Origin: Sphingomonas cannabina
GTDB taxonomy: Bacteria; Pseudomonadota; Alphaproteobacteria; Sphingomonadales; Sphingomonadaceae
Assembly (NCBI RefSeq): GCF_021391395.1
Contig: NZ_CP090059.1
Span: 3,023,001 to 3,087,000, forward strand
DNA length: 64,000 nucleotides
Direction: 5' to 3'
Program-made: the position numbers and the translations under genes
In this document: positions 53,889-61,741 of the stretch, piece by piece
Layout of the letters: every line of letters begins with the position of its first letter
How positions within the stretch are numbered: the first letter of the stretch is position 1
The notes under the pieces: model-generated
The model's database searches: none
What the model saw: only the letters and a program-made list of their open reading frames with translations
What the model was told of the DNA's origin: nothing

Positions 53889-55496
53889 TCAGCGGCCGTT
53901 GCAGGAGAAGTAGACCGAGTTGAACACCGGCGGGCCCTGGTCCTGCAGCGCCTCGTTCTTCGGGCGAATGGTCGAACGGTCGGACGCGCTGGTCTCGCCG
54001 GCGATCATGTTGACGCAGGCGACGTTCGTCGGCGTCTTCACGATGCCATTGACGAAGGTCATGTCGGCACCGCCGCGCAGACGGATCGCCGCCGGCGCAT
54101 TCGCCGTCTGGATGAAGGTGAAGTTGGCGTAGCGGCCCCAGGTGCGGGGCAGCAGGTCCTCGGCACCGTTCGAGTCGATCTCGGTCGAGAAGGAGTCGGC
54201 GGTCGCGCCGGAGACCTTCTGCGCCGCGATCATGAACTGGATGAAGCCGCGCCAGCCGTTGTCGACGTCGAAGCCGTCGTCGTCGGCGCCGGTCACCGCG
54301 ATATACTTGATGTTGCTGGTGCCGCCGAAAATCTCGATGCCGTCGTCGGCCGAGTTGTGGCTCTGGATGTGGTCGAGCACCGTGCCCGAGCCGGTCGCGC
54401 CGAGCGTCAGGCCCTGCAGCTCATTGCCGTCGGAGATGGCGATGCCGCTGTAGCGGATCTGGACATAGGACATCTGGCCGCTGCTGTCGTTCTCGGCCGT
54501 GCCGCCGTAGAAGCGGCCGGTCACGCCTTCGATCGCCTGCTGGCAAGGCGTGCCGCTGGTGCCGCCGGTGCCGGTCGCGCAGACTGCCGTGGTCGAACGG
54601 CCGAGCAGGATGATGCCACCCCACTGGCCCTGCGTCGAATCGCTGACGCCGTTGTTGGCGAGGTTCTGCTGCGAGGTGAAGATGATCGGCGCGGTGCGGG
54701 TGCCGATGGCCTGGATCTTCGAACCGCGGTTGACGAGCAGCAGGTCGTTGGTGGGCTCGCTCGAATCGGCCGCGATCACCACGCCGGCCTCGATCGTGAG
54801 GGTCACGCCCGCACCGCCGGTGGCGCCGAGGTCGGTGCCGACCTCGGTCTGGCCGCGAAGGCGATAGAAGACGCCGGGAATCTTCGGCAAGGTGAGATTG
54901 GCCGTGATCGCCTGCGGAATACGGCAGGCGCGGAAGGTCTGCACCAAGCCGTCGTCGGTCGTGCCGGTCGGGCAAGCCGCGGCGCTGCCTCCGGTGCCGA
55001 CGGCCGGCACGGCGGTGCAAGCCGCGCTGGCGCCGCCGAAGTTTGCGCTGGTCGAGTTGCAGGTCCAGTCCTGGAAGGCCGTGTCGGTCGGGCCGTTGAG
55101 GGCACCGGCATAGTTGGTGCTGGTGAAGAAGGCATTGAGCGTCGAGGGATCGGTCGCCGGCGTCGCCGAGGTAGCGCTCGTCGGGTAGACGCCGTTGAGG
55201 AGGCTCGAGGCGTTCGCCGTGCCGTTCACATTGTTGTTGCTGCCGGTGTTGACGATCACCAGCTGCTCGTCGGCGGTGATCGTGAGGCTGCCCTGCGTCG
55301 TCGCCGCTGCGAACTGTGCCGCGGTGATCGGGCCGGTCGGAGTCGGCGTGGGAGTCGGGGTCGGCGTCGGAGCCGGCGGAATGACGATGGTGCCGCCGCC
55401 CGGCGAGGCGACGTTGTCCGCGCCGTTGCACGATGAAAGCGCCGCCGAGGCGGCCGTCGTCAAGAGAATAAGGCCGAGGCGCTGGAAGCTTCGCAT
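53889..55496 (-). CDS. Predicted surface lipoprotein with beta-helix-like repeats, unknown function
   Basis: 535 residues. The lipobox AALSSCNG puts the lipidated Cys at 23; a Pro-Thr repeat linker (PTPTPTPTPT, about 42-54) follows. The middle (about 230-440) has Gly/Asn/Asp-rich segments such as GRFYGGTAENDSSGQMSYVQ and HIQSHNSADDGIEIFGGTSN, typical of right-handed parallel beta-helices. I do not recognise its family by function. Placed before TonB receptor 3, it is a plausible surface ligand-binding or enzymatic partner, similar in logic to SusD-type lipoproteins but not homologous as far as I can see. Confidence 0.82.
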   Translation of the reverse strand: MRSFQRLGLILLTTAASAALSSCNGADNVASPGGGTIVIPPAPTPTPTPTPTPTGPITAAQFAAATTQGSLTITADEQLVIVNTGSNNNVNGTANASSLLNGVYPTSATSATPATDPSTLNAFFTSTNYAGALNGPTDTAFQDWTCNSTSANFGGASAACTAVPAVGTGGSAAACPTGTTDDGLVQTFRACRIPQAITANLTLPKIPGVFYRLRGQTEVGTDLGATGGAGVTLTIEAGVVIAADSSEPTNDLLLVNRGSKIQAIGTRTAPIIFTSQQNLANNGVSDSTQGQWGGIILLGRSTTAVCATGTGGTSGTPCQQAIEGVTGRFYGGTAENDSSGQMSYVQIRYSGIAISDGNELQGLTLGATGSGTVLDHIQSHNSADDGIEIFGGTSNIKYIAVTGADDDGFDVDNGWRGFIQFMIAAQKVSGATADSFSTEIDSNGAEDLLPRTWGRYANFTFIQTANAPAAIRLRGGADMTFVNGIVKTPTNVACVNMIAGETSASDRSTIRPKNEALQDQGPPVFNSVYFSCNGR

Positions 55497-55598
55497 GAGG
55501 GTCTCCGTGTCCGATCCGACGGTTGTGCGGGAAGGGCCTGTTTTGCCCGGGATCGACTCGGTTCCCCCCGGCCGACCTTGCCGTGGTCGCTAGGGGCG

Positions 55599-55708
55599 CT
55601 GTGTGACGGCGAGATGCCAGTTCAGCGACGTTTCGGAGACTCTGAGATGACAGTTGGATGCCATTATGAAGTCGTTTCAGCGACTTATCGATGACTATTC
55701 GATGACAC
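55599..55708 (-). promoter_or_regulatory. Array of ten 11-bp phased repeats, candidate tandem Pho boxes
   Basis: Read on the minus strand, ten consecutive 11-base units follow without gaps: GTGTCATCGAA, TAGTCATCGAT, AAGTCGCTGAA, ACGACTTCATA, ATGGCATCCAA, CTGTCATCTCA, GAGTCTCCGAA, ACGTCGCTGAA, CTGGCATCTCG, CCGTCACACAG. Position 3 is G and position 5 is C in all ten; T at position 4 in seven. A Pho box is two 11-bp direct repeats beginning CTGTCAT, and unit 6 has that heptamer exactly. Units 1-3 and 6-8 match 25 of 33. The array is about 100 bases upstream of the lipoprotein gene. Confidence 0.65.
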
Positions 55709-55715
55709 TCATGGA

Positions 55716-56984
55716 CTAACGCAATGAATCAAAACGCTTTCCTGCCTTGAGCACAAGCGCGACATGCTCGATCGCGGCGATGTCCTTGGTCGGGTCGCCG
55801 TTGACCGCGATCAGATCGGCGGCGAGGCCCGGCCGAACCGCGCCTATCCGATCCTGCCAGCCGAGGATCGCCGCATTGCCCGAGGTCGCGACGATCAGCG
55901 CCTGCGCGGGGCCGAGGCCCCATTCCGCCATCAGCTCGATCTCGCGCGCGTTGCGGCCGTGCGCAAAGACGCCGGTGTCGCCGCCGGCGCACATTCGGAC
56001 GCCCGCCTTGCGCGCGACGGCGAAGCTCGTCCGCTTGCCCGCAATCGCTGCCGGCTCGGGTCCAGCGCCATTCCAGCCGGCGTAGCGCGCGATCGCATCG
56101 GAAGCCGCCAGCGTCGGGCAATAGGCGACATTCCTCGCCTTCATCAGCGCGAATACCTCGGCGGTACCGTCGTTGCCGTGCTCGATCGTATCGGCACCGG
56201 CCAGGATCGCGCGCCGCATCCCCTCTGCGGTGCTGGCGTGGACCGCGACCTTCCGGCCCGCATCGTGCGCGGCGGCGATACCTGCGGCGAGCTCCTCCTG
56301 GCTGAAGGTCGCGCGGCTCGGCTCGCCCGGCCCCCAGCGATAGTCGGCGTAGAACTTCACCCAATCTGCCCCGCGCGCGATCTGGCGCCGCACGCCCGCG
56401 ACGACGCCCTCGACGCCGCTCACTTCCTCGGCGCCCTGCGGCACCTCGAAGGCATATCCCTTGGGACCATAAGCGCCGGTCGCGACCAGCGCGCGATTGG
56501 CGATCAGCAGCCGCGGCCCCGGCACGATCCCCTGCGCGATCGCCACCTTGAGCCCCGCATCGGCATCGAGCGCTCCCTCGGTGCCGAGGTCGCGCACGGT
56601 GGTGAAGCCCGCCGCCAGCGTCGCCCGCGCCGCCGCCACCGCGCGCGCGGTGCGGAGCGCTAGGGGCTCCGTCACCACCTGATCGTTCCAGCTCGTCTCG
56701 TTATAGGGGTGCAGGAACAGGTGGACGTGGAGATCGATCAGCCCCGGCATCAAAGTCGTACCGGGCAAGGCGATTGTCTCGCTTCCGATCGGCGCCGTCA
56801 CGTCGGGACCGGCCGCTACGATCTTCTCGCCTTCGACCAGCACCTTCCAGCCTTCGTGCGGCTTGGGATCGACGCCGTCGAACACGCGATCGGGCACGAG
56901 GAGGATCGGATGCGAGACGTCCTGCGCATTCGCCGCCGGCATCATCAACAGTGCAGCCATCACGGCGAGCGTGCGTCCGAACAT
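55716..56984 (-). CDS. Secreted amidohydrolase (imidazolonepropionase/Xaa-Pro dipeptidase-like)
   Basis: 422 residues, signal peptide about 1-20 (ending PAANAQ). The metal-binding motif is LMPGLIDLHVHLFLHP; further ligands appear in WVKFYADYRWG, VAVHASTAEGMRRAILAGADTIEHG and AGGDTGVFAHG, the complete amidohydrolase set. It hydrolyses an amide or peptide-like bond in the periplasm; the substrate is unknown. The ATG at 56984 is preceded by GGGAAGGGAG. It is divergent from cutC. Confidence 0.9.
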   Translation of the reverse strand: MFGRTLAVMAALLMMPAANAQDVSHPILLVPDRVFDGVDPKPHEGWKVLVEGEKIVAAGPDVTAPIGSETIALPGTTLMPGLIDLHVHLFLHPYNETSWNDQVVTEPLALRTARAVAAARATLAAGFTTVRDLGTEGALDADAGLKVAIAQGIVPGPRLLIANRALVATGAYGPKGYAFEVPQGAEEVSGVEGVVAGVRRQIARGADWVKFYADYRWGPGEPSRATFSQEELAAGIAAAHDAGRKVAVHASTAEGMRRAILAGADTIEHGNDGTAEVFALMKARNVAYCPTLAASDAIARYAGWNGAGPEPAAIAGKRTSFAVARKAGVRMCAGGDTGVFAHGRNAREIELMAEWGLGPAQALIVATSGNAAILGWQDRIGAVRPGLAADLIAVNGDPTKDIAAIEHVALVLKAGKRFDSLR

Positions 56985-57078
56985 CACCGACTCCCTTCCC
57001 TCCGCTGCTAGACCGGATCGTGTCGGCCGCGAAGGGCCCGTCTGGAATTGGCAAGCCTTTCGGGCCATGAGGCAGATC

Positions 57079-57822
57079 ATGCTGGAAATCTGTGTAGACG
57101 AAGCGGCCGGTATCGCGGCAGCGATCGACGGTGGGGCCGACCGGATCGAGCTCTGCGCCGCGCTGTCGCTGGGCGGGCTCACGCCCCCCGCGTCGCTGAT
57201 CCGCCATGCGGCCGGAGCGCCGATCCCGGTCCACCTGCTCGCCCGCCCGCGCGAGGGGGATTTCCGATACGAGGCCGACGAGGCAACGCTGGTCGCAGCC
57301 GATATCGACGCAGCGGCAGAGGCAGGGCTGGCAGGGGTGGTGATTGGCGCCAGCGGATCCGATGGCGGACTGGACGCGCCGCTGCTTGCGCGGTGGGTGG
57401 CCCATGCCCGCGCCGCCGCCGCCAGGCGCGCCCGGCCGCTATCGCTCACGCTGCACCGCGCTTTCGACCTCACGCCCGACCCGCTGGCGGCGTTGGAGAC
57501 CGCGATCGAGCTGGGCTTCGACCGTATCCTGACGTCCGGCGGTGCACCACGCGCCGCCGATGCGCTGCCCATGCTGGCGTCGCTGGTCCGTCAGGCGGAG
57601 GGACGGATCATCATCCTCGCCGGAAGCGGCGTCGACGCGGCGACCCTTCCCGCGATCCTCGATACCGGCGTCACGGAGGTCCATGCCTCGTGCCGCAGCC
57701 CAGCCGGCACGGCCGGTGAGACGGAGCAGCGGTTCGGCTTCCAGGCAGGGCCGCGTCTGCGTACCGACCGGGGCAAGGTCGAGGCACTGCGCAGCCTGCT
57801 CGACCGGGCGGCAGCTCCCTGA
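57079..57822 (+). CDS. cutC: CutC family protein
   Basis: About 247 residues, a TIM-barrel of the CutC family: LEICVDEAAGIAAAIDGGADRIELCAALSLGGLTPP at the start and HRAFDLTPDPLAALETAIELGFDRILTSGGAP, then VTEVHASCRSP near the end. The name comes from a copper-tolerance phenotype in E. coli, but its chemistry is unresolved. The ATG at 57079 has GAGG 6 bases upstream; an ATG at 57067 is also possible. It converges with a glycosidase gene (3-base gap), placing it in the glycan locus. Confidence 0.9.
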   Translation: MLEICVDEAAGIAAAIDGGADRIELCAALSLGGLTPPASLIRHAAGAPIPVHLLARPREGDFRYEADEATLVAADIDAAAEAGLAGVVIGASGSDGGLDAPLLARWVAHARAAAARRARPLSLTLHRAFDLTPDPLAALETAIELGFDRILTSGGAPRAADALPMLASLVRQAEGRIIILAGSGVDAATLPAILDTGVTEVHASCRSPAGTAGETEQRFGFQAGPRLRTDRGKVEALRSLLDRAAAP

Positions 57823-57825
57823 GCT

Positions 57826-60714
57826 TCAGCGCGGGAGCACGTCCACCGATCCGAGGATACCTGACTCTGCTCCTGCCGACGCCTCGATCACCAGCACCAC
57901 GACGCGCGGCTTCGCGCCTGGCGGCAGGTTGGCCTCCAATGGTGCCGGCGCGGTATCGGCCTTGTCGGCGAGCTTCTGCCCGTCGACCCACAGTTCGGCG
58001 CGGCCGCCGATGCGCTCGAACCGGATCACTCCACCCGCGGCCGCCATGCGCTTCCAGGGCGTGAACCGGCTGCGATAGACGCGCCAGCCCGCCTGGGGCT
58101 CTGCAGGCGTCGGCGTGCCGCTGCGGACGAAGGCCCAGCTGTTGTTGTCATCGTCCGAGGGGGCGAGCGTCGGCTCCGGCCGGGCCGCCAGCAGGGGGGA
58201 GCGCCGCCATTCGCGGACCGACATGACCGGCGGCGTCACCGGCACCTGCGGCCGCGGCGCAATGTCGGCGCGGTCGAGTGCCAGCGTCGCGGGCTTCAAT
58301 CCCTCGGCCGTGGCAGTGATCCGGATCCTGCCTCGTCCCCTGCCCGCTCTGACGATGAGCTGTGCGAGGCCGTTGAACAGCGACCGGCTGCCGCCCTGCT
58401 CGGGTTCGTGGCTGTTGGGGTCGCCGTTGCCGACGCCGATGATCGTCCCGCCCTCGACGACGAAGCGCGTCATCAGGTTCGCCGTCGGCACATGACGGCC
58501 CCTGGCATCGACCGCGTCGATCGTGATCGGCTGCACATCCTCGTCGTCGCCCGCCATCACCGTTCGAGCGGGCGTGAGGCGCAGCGCGACAGGTGGTCCT
58601 GCGGTCTCGTGAGAAGCGCGCGCGACCACTTTGCCGCCCCGCATCGCCACTGCCTCGATCCGTCCCCCTTCGTAAGGCACCTGCCATGCGTTGCCCATGA
58701 TCCGGTCGGCCTGCTGCACACCGAGTTCGCGACCGTTGAGGCTGAGCGCGATCGTCTCGGCATTGGCGATCGCGAAGATGCGGATCGCCTGCCCTTCACG
58801 GCCCGGCCAGGTCCAATGCGGCGCCAGGAACAGCACCGGCCGGTCGTCGATCCAATGCGCGCTGTGGATGCCGAAGGCCGTCTTGGGAAAGCCGCACAGG
58901 TCGAGGATGCCGAAGAAGCTGGAGATCGTCGGCCATTCGTGAGGCGTCGGCTCGCCGTGATAGTCGAACCCGGTCCAGACGAAGCCGCCCGCGACGAACG
59001 GCCGCTCGGCGATCTTCCTCCAGCTTCCCCGATGCGTATCGCCCCAGGATGCCGCCTCGTCGTCGTAGGAGGTGATCACATGCCGCGCCGGATCGCTGGA
59101 GAAGGCGCCGCGCGTCTCGAAGGCGCTGGTATCCTCCGAGCTGGTGATCGGCTTGGTCGGGTTCAGCCGATGGAACTTGTCATAGTCGTTCTGATAATAG
59201 TTGAACCCCATCACATCGACGACGGTCGAGACATTGGCCGGGTTGTAGAAGGACCCGTTCATCGCCGCCGTGATCGGCCGGCTGTCGTCGAGCCGGCGTA
59301 CCGCGGCGGCCATGCGGCGGACCATCTCCACCCCCGCCTCGGTGCCCTGCATCGGCTCCTCGTTGAACACCGACCACAGGATCACGCTCGGATGATTGCG
59401 GTCGCGCCGCACCAGCCATTCAAGCTGGGCGAGATAATCGGGCGCCGGGTTGAAGTTACGGTTCTCGTCCATGACGAGGAAGCCCATCCGGTCGCACCAG
59501 TCGAGCAGCTCCGCATTGGGCGCGTTGTGCGACATGCGGATCGCGTTGCAGCCCATCGCCTTCAGCCGCTCGAGCCGCCACGCGAGCAGCGCGTCCGGCA
59601 CCGCTACGCCGACACCGGCATGATCCTGGTGGAGGCAGACGCCCTTCAGCTTCACCGGACGATCGTTGACGAACAGGCCCTTGTCGGCATCGAAGCGGAT
59701 CGTGCGGAAACCGATCGCGATGTTGCGCTCGTCGACCGCCCTGCCCTCGCGCAGCACGCGCGTGCGCACCGTGTAGAGCGTCGGCTCCTCGACCGACCAG
59801 ACCCGCGGCGCATCGGCATTGAGCCGCAGCACCGCCTCGGCACGGTCGAGCACCGGCACGCTCGCCTCGACCCGCTGCACGGCGACCGAGCGGCCGTCCG
59901 GATCGATCAGTTCCGCCTCGACCTCCACCGAAGCCGGCGCATTCTCGATGTTCCCGAGTGTGACGGTGACCGGCACATGCCAGCCGTCTGCGTTGCGGCG
60001 TGGATCGCAATGCACCCCGTCCGACACGATCGCCACCGGCGCCCGGCGGACCAGCCAGACATGGCGGTATAGGCCGGCACCTTCGTACCACCAGCCTTCC
60101 TTGGCATCGGCATCCACGCGCACGGCGATGACGTTCGTCTCGTCACCGAAGCGCGCGAACGGGGTCAGATCGACATAGACGCTGTTGTAGCCCGACCAGT
60201 TGTGGGCGACGACGCTGCCGTTGACCCAGATCGTCGCGTTCGTCGCGATCCCGCCGAAATGCAGCTCGATCGTCCTGCCGCGATCCGCCGGATCGAGCCG
60301 GAGCGTCCGCCGGTACCAGCCGATGCCGCGCGGGCGATAGCCCTGCGACACATTGGCGGTCTCGACAAAGGGTTGAGACGCGGCCCAATCGTGCGGCAGC
60401 CGGACCTCCCGCCAATCGCTGTCGTCATAGACGACCGCAGCGGCGCCCGGTGCGTTACCCGCCTTGACGCTGAGATAGGTGGCGTTGTGCCCGACCGGCT
60501 CGGGCATCGGGATGTCGCCTTCGTGGAAACGCCAGCCGAGATCGAGCAGCGTGCGCGAAGGGTCGCTCTCCGGCAGGCGCGGCGGCAGGGACCGGATCGG
60601 CGGCGGCATGGGGAAGCCGTCGTCCATCCCGCGCGGCGGCGCAGCCAGCACCGGCCGGACCGAAAGCATCGCCCCCATTCCCGCGCTGCCGAGAAGGAGC
60701 TGGCGGCGATCCAT
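57826..60714 (-). CDS. Glycoside hydrolase family 2 protein (beta-galactosidase-like), secreted
   Basis: 962 residues. A Tat-like signal (DRRQLLLGSAGMG) precedes a sugar-binding domain (about 55-210, with GIGWYRRTLRLDPADRG), an immunoglobulin-like domain and a TIM barrel whose acid/base Glu is in VILWSVFNEEPMQGTE and whose nucleophile Glu is in PITSSEDTSAFETRG. Two further beta domains form the C-terminus. It removes beta-linked sugars; galactose, glucuronic acid or glucosamine cannot be distinguished. The GntR gene upstream and the GH20 gene suggest an amino-sugar glycan. Confidence 0.9.
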   Translation of the reverse strand: MDRRQLLLGSAGMGAMLSVRPVLAAPPRGMDDGFPMPPPIRSLPPRLPESDPSRTLLDLGWRFHEGDIPMPEPVGHNATYLSVKAGNAPGAAAVVYDDSDWREVRLPHDWAASQPFVETANVSQGYRPRGIGWYRRTLRLDPADRGRTIELHFGGIATNATIWVNGSVVAHNWSGYNSVYVDLTPFARFGDETNVIAVRVDADAKEGWWYEGAGLYRHVWLVRRAPVAIVSDGVHCDPRRNADGWHVPVTVTLGNIENAPASVEVEAELIDPDGRSVAVQRVEASVPVLDRAEAVLRLNADAPRVWSVEEPTLYTVRTRVLREGRAVDERNIAIGFRTIRFDADKGLFVNDRPVKLKGVCLHQDHAGVGVAVPDALLAWRLERLKAMGCNAIRMSHNAPNAELLDWCDRMGFLVMDENRNFNPAPDYLAQLEWLVRRDRNHPSVILWSVFNEEPMQGTEAGVEMVRRMAAAVRRLDDSRPITAAMNGSFYNPANVSTVVDVMGFNYYQNDYDKFHRLNPTKPITSSEDTSAFETRGAFSSDPARHVITSYDDEAASWGDTHRGSWRKIAERPFVAGGFVWTGFDYHGEPTPHEWPTISSFFGILDLCGFPKTAFGIHSAHWIDDRPVLFLAPHWTWPGREGQAIRIFAIANAETIALSLNGRELGVQQADRIMGNAWQVPYEGGRIEAVAMRGGKVVARASHETAGPPVALRLTPARTVMAGDDEDVQPITIDAVDARGRHVPTANLMTRFVVEGGTIIGVGNGDPNSHEPEQGGSRSLFNGLAQLIVRAGRGRGRIRITATAEGLKPATLALDRADIAPRPQVPVTPPVMSVREWRRSPLLAARPEPTLAPSDDDNNSWAFVRSGTPTPAEPQAGWRVYRSRFTPWKRMAAAGGVIRFERIGGRAELWVDGQKLADKADTAPAPLEANLPPGAKPRVVVLVIEASAGAESGILGSVDVLPR

Positions 60715-60755
60715 CGGGGTACTCCTACTCGAACAAGAACGATGAGGGCGCCGCG

Positions 60756-61493
60756 TCAGACGTCGCTCAGCTCCGCCACGAAATCATAGGCGTCGCCGCG
60801 ATAATAGGAGCGCGTGACCTCGGCAGCCCGGCCGTCACGCAGGAAGGCGCGGCGCTCGATCAGCAGGCCCGCGTGGCCCGGATCGACGCCCAGCATCTTG
60901 GCATGCTCGCCCCCGAACGGCACCGCACGCAGCCGCTGGAGTGCGCGGACGGGCCGGTTGCCGGCCTGCTCGAGAGCGGCGTAGAGCGAGTCCCCCACCA
61001 CATCGACCGAGGAGAGGCAGTAGCCCGGGATGGTCGAGAACTCGAGCGCCATCGGCTCGTCGTCGGCATAGCGTATGCGCGCGAAGCGCAGCACCCCCGC
61101 GCCCGGCGACAGGCCCAGCGCCATCGCCTCCTCCGGGTTCACCTGCCCGGGGGCGCGCGAGATCCAGCTGCTGCTCGCCTTGCGGCCGCGCGCCGCCATA
61201 TCCTCGGTGAAGGACGAGAGCTTGGAGAAGCTCTTCTCGACGCGCTCGGCGACAAAGGTGCCTGCGCCGCGGCGGCGGGTCAGCAAACCCTCCTCCACCA
61301 GTCCGCCGATCGCCTTGCGCACGGTGATGCGCGACACGTCATATTCGAGCGCCAGGTCGCGCTCGGGCGGGATGGCGTCGCCCTGCTTCAGCACCGCGCC
61401 GCCGATCGCGTCGCGGATGAGCTGCTGGAGCTGGAGATACAACGGCGAGGGGTTGTCGTCCCGGAAGCGTCCGATCTGATCCGAAAATGCCAT
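60756..61493 (-). CDS. GntR/UTRA family regulator (NagR/DasR-like)
   Basis: 245 residues. The winged helix is GDAIPPERDLALEYDVSRITVRKAIGGLVEEGLLTRRRGAGTFVA (about 40-85) and the UTRA ligand domain begins SSWISRAPGQVNPEEAMALGL. Relatives sense glucosamine-6-phosphate or GlcNAc-6-phosphate. The ATG at 61493 begins MAFSDQIGRF; upstream ATG at 61562 would add non-conserved residues. It separates the GH2 and GH20 genes and probably represses both. Confidence 0.9.
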   Translation of the reverse strand: MAFSDQIGRFRDDNPSPLYLQLQQLIRDAIGGAVLKQGDAIPPERDLALEYDVSRITVRKAIGGLVEEGLLTRRRGAGTFVAERVEKSFSKLSSFTEDMAARGRKASSSWISRAPGQVNPEEAMALGLSPGAGVLRFARIRYADDEPMALEFSTIPGYCLSSVDVVGDSLYAALEQAGNRPVRALQRLRAVPFGGEHAKMLGVDPGHAGLLIERRAFLRDGRAAEVTRSYYRGDAYDFVAELSDV

Positions 61494-61574
61494 TCCTTCC
61501 CCCTGCCGAGACCCCTCGCCCCAACACGGCCGGCTGGTATCCCACGGCGCCATGAGGAGCAACCGGTCTGGGTT

Positions 61575-61590
61575 CAGGTCTAGATTGGTA
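61575..61590. promoter_or_regulatory. Possible GntR-family operator (dre-like)
   Basis: CAGGTCTAGATTGGTA contains GGTCTAGA, the central half of the DasR/NagR-type box ACTGGTCTAGACCACT as I remember it; the right half is degenerate. It lies in the divergent region between the GntR gene and the GH20 gene. Confidence 0.33.
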
Positions 61591-61741
61591 CGATCTTTCG
61601 ACCACTCACCCCGATGCAGTCAAGATATTTCAAAGGATTTCCGCGCCCCGCCGAATCGTTGCGCCGCCGCTATTGCCGGATAGGATATACATTGGTTACA
61701 TCCGCCGCGCATCGCCGAGCCGGCGCAACAGGGAGCAACGA

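Noticed and set aside
55599..55708. The 11-bp repeat array as a CRISPR or minisatellite
   Set aside because: Units are too short and too diverged for CRISPR and there are no spacers. The fixed G and C positions at 11-base phasing fit protein half-sites better.
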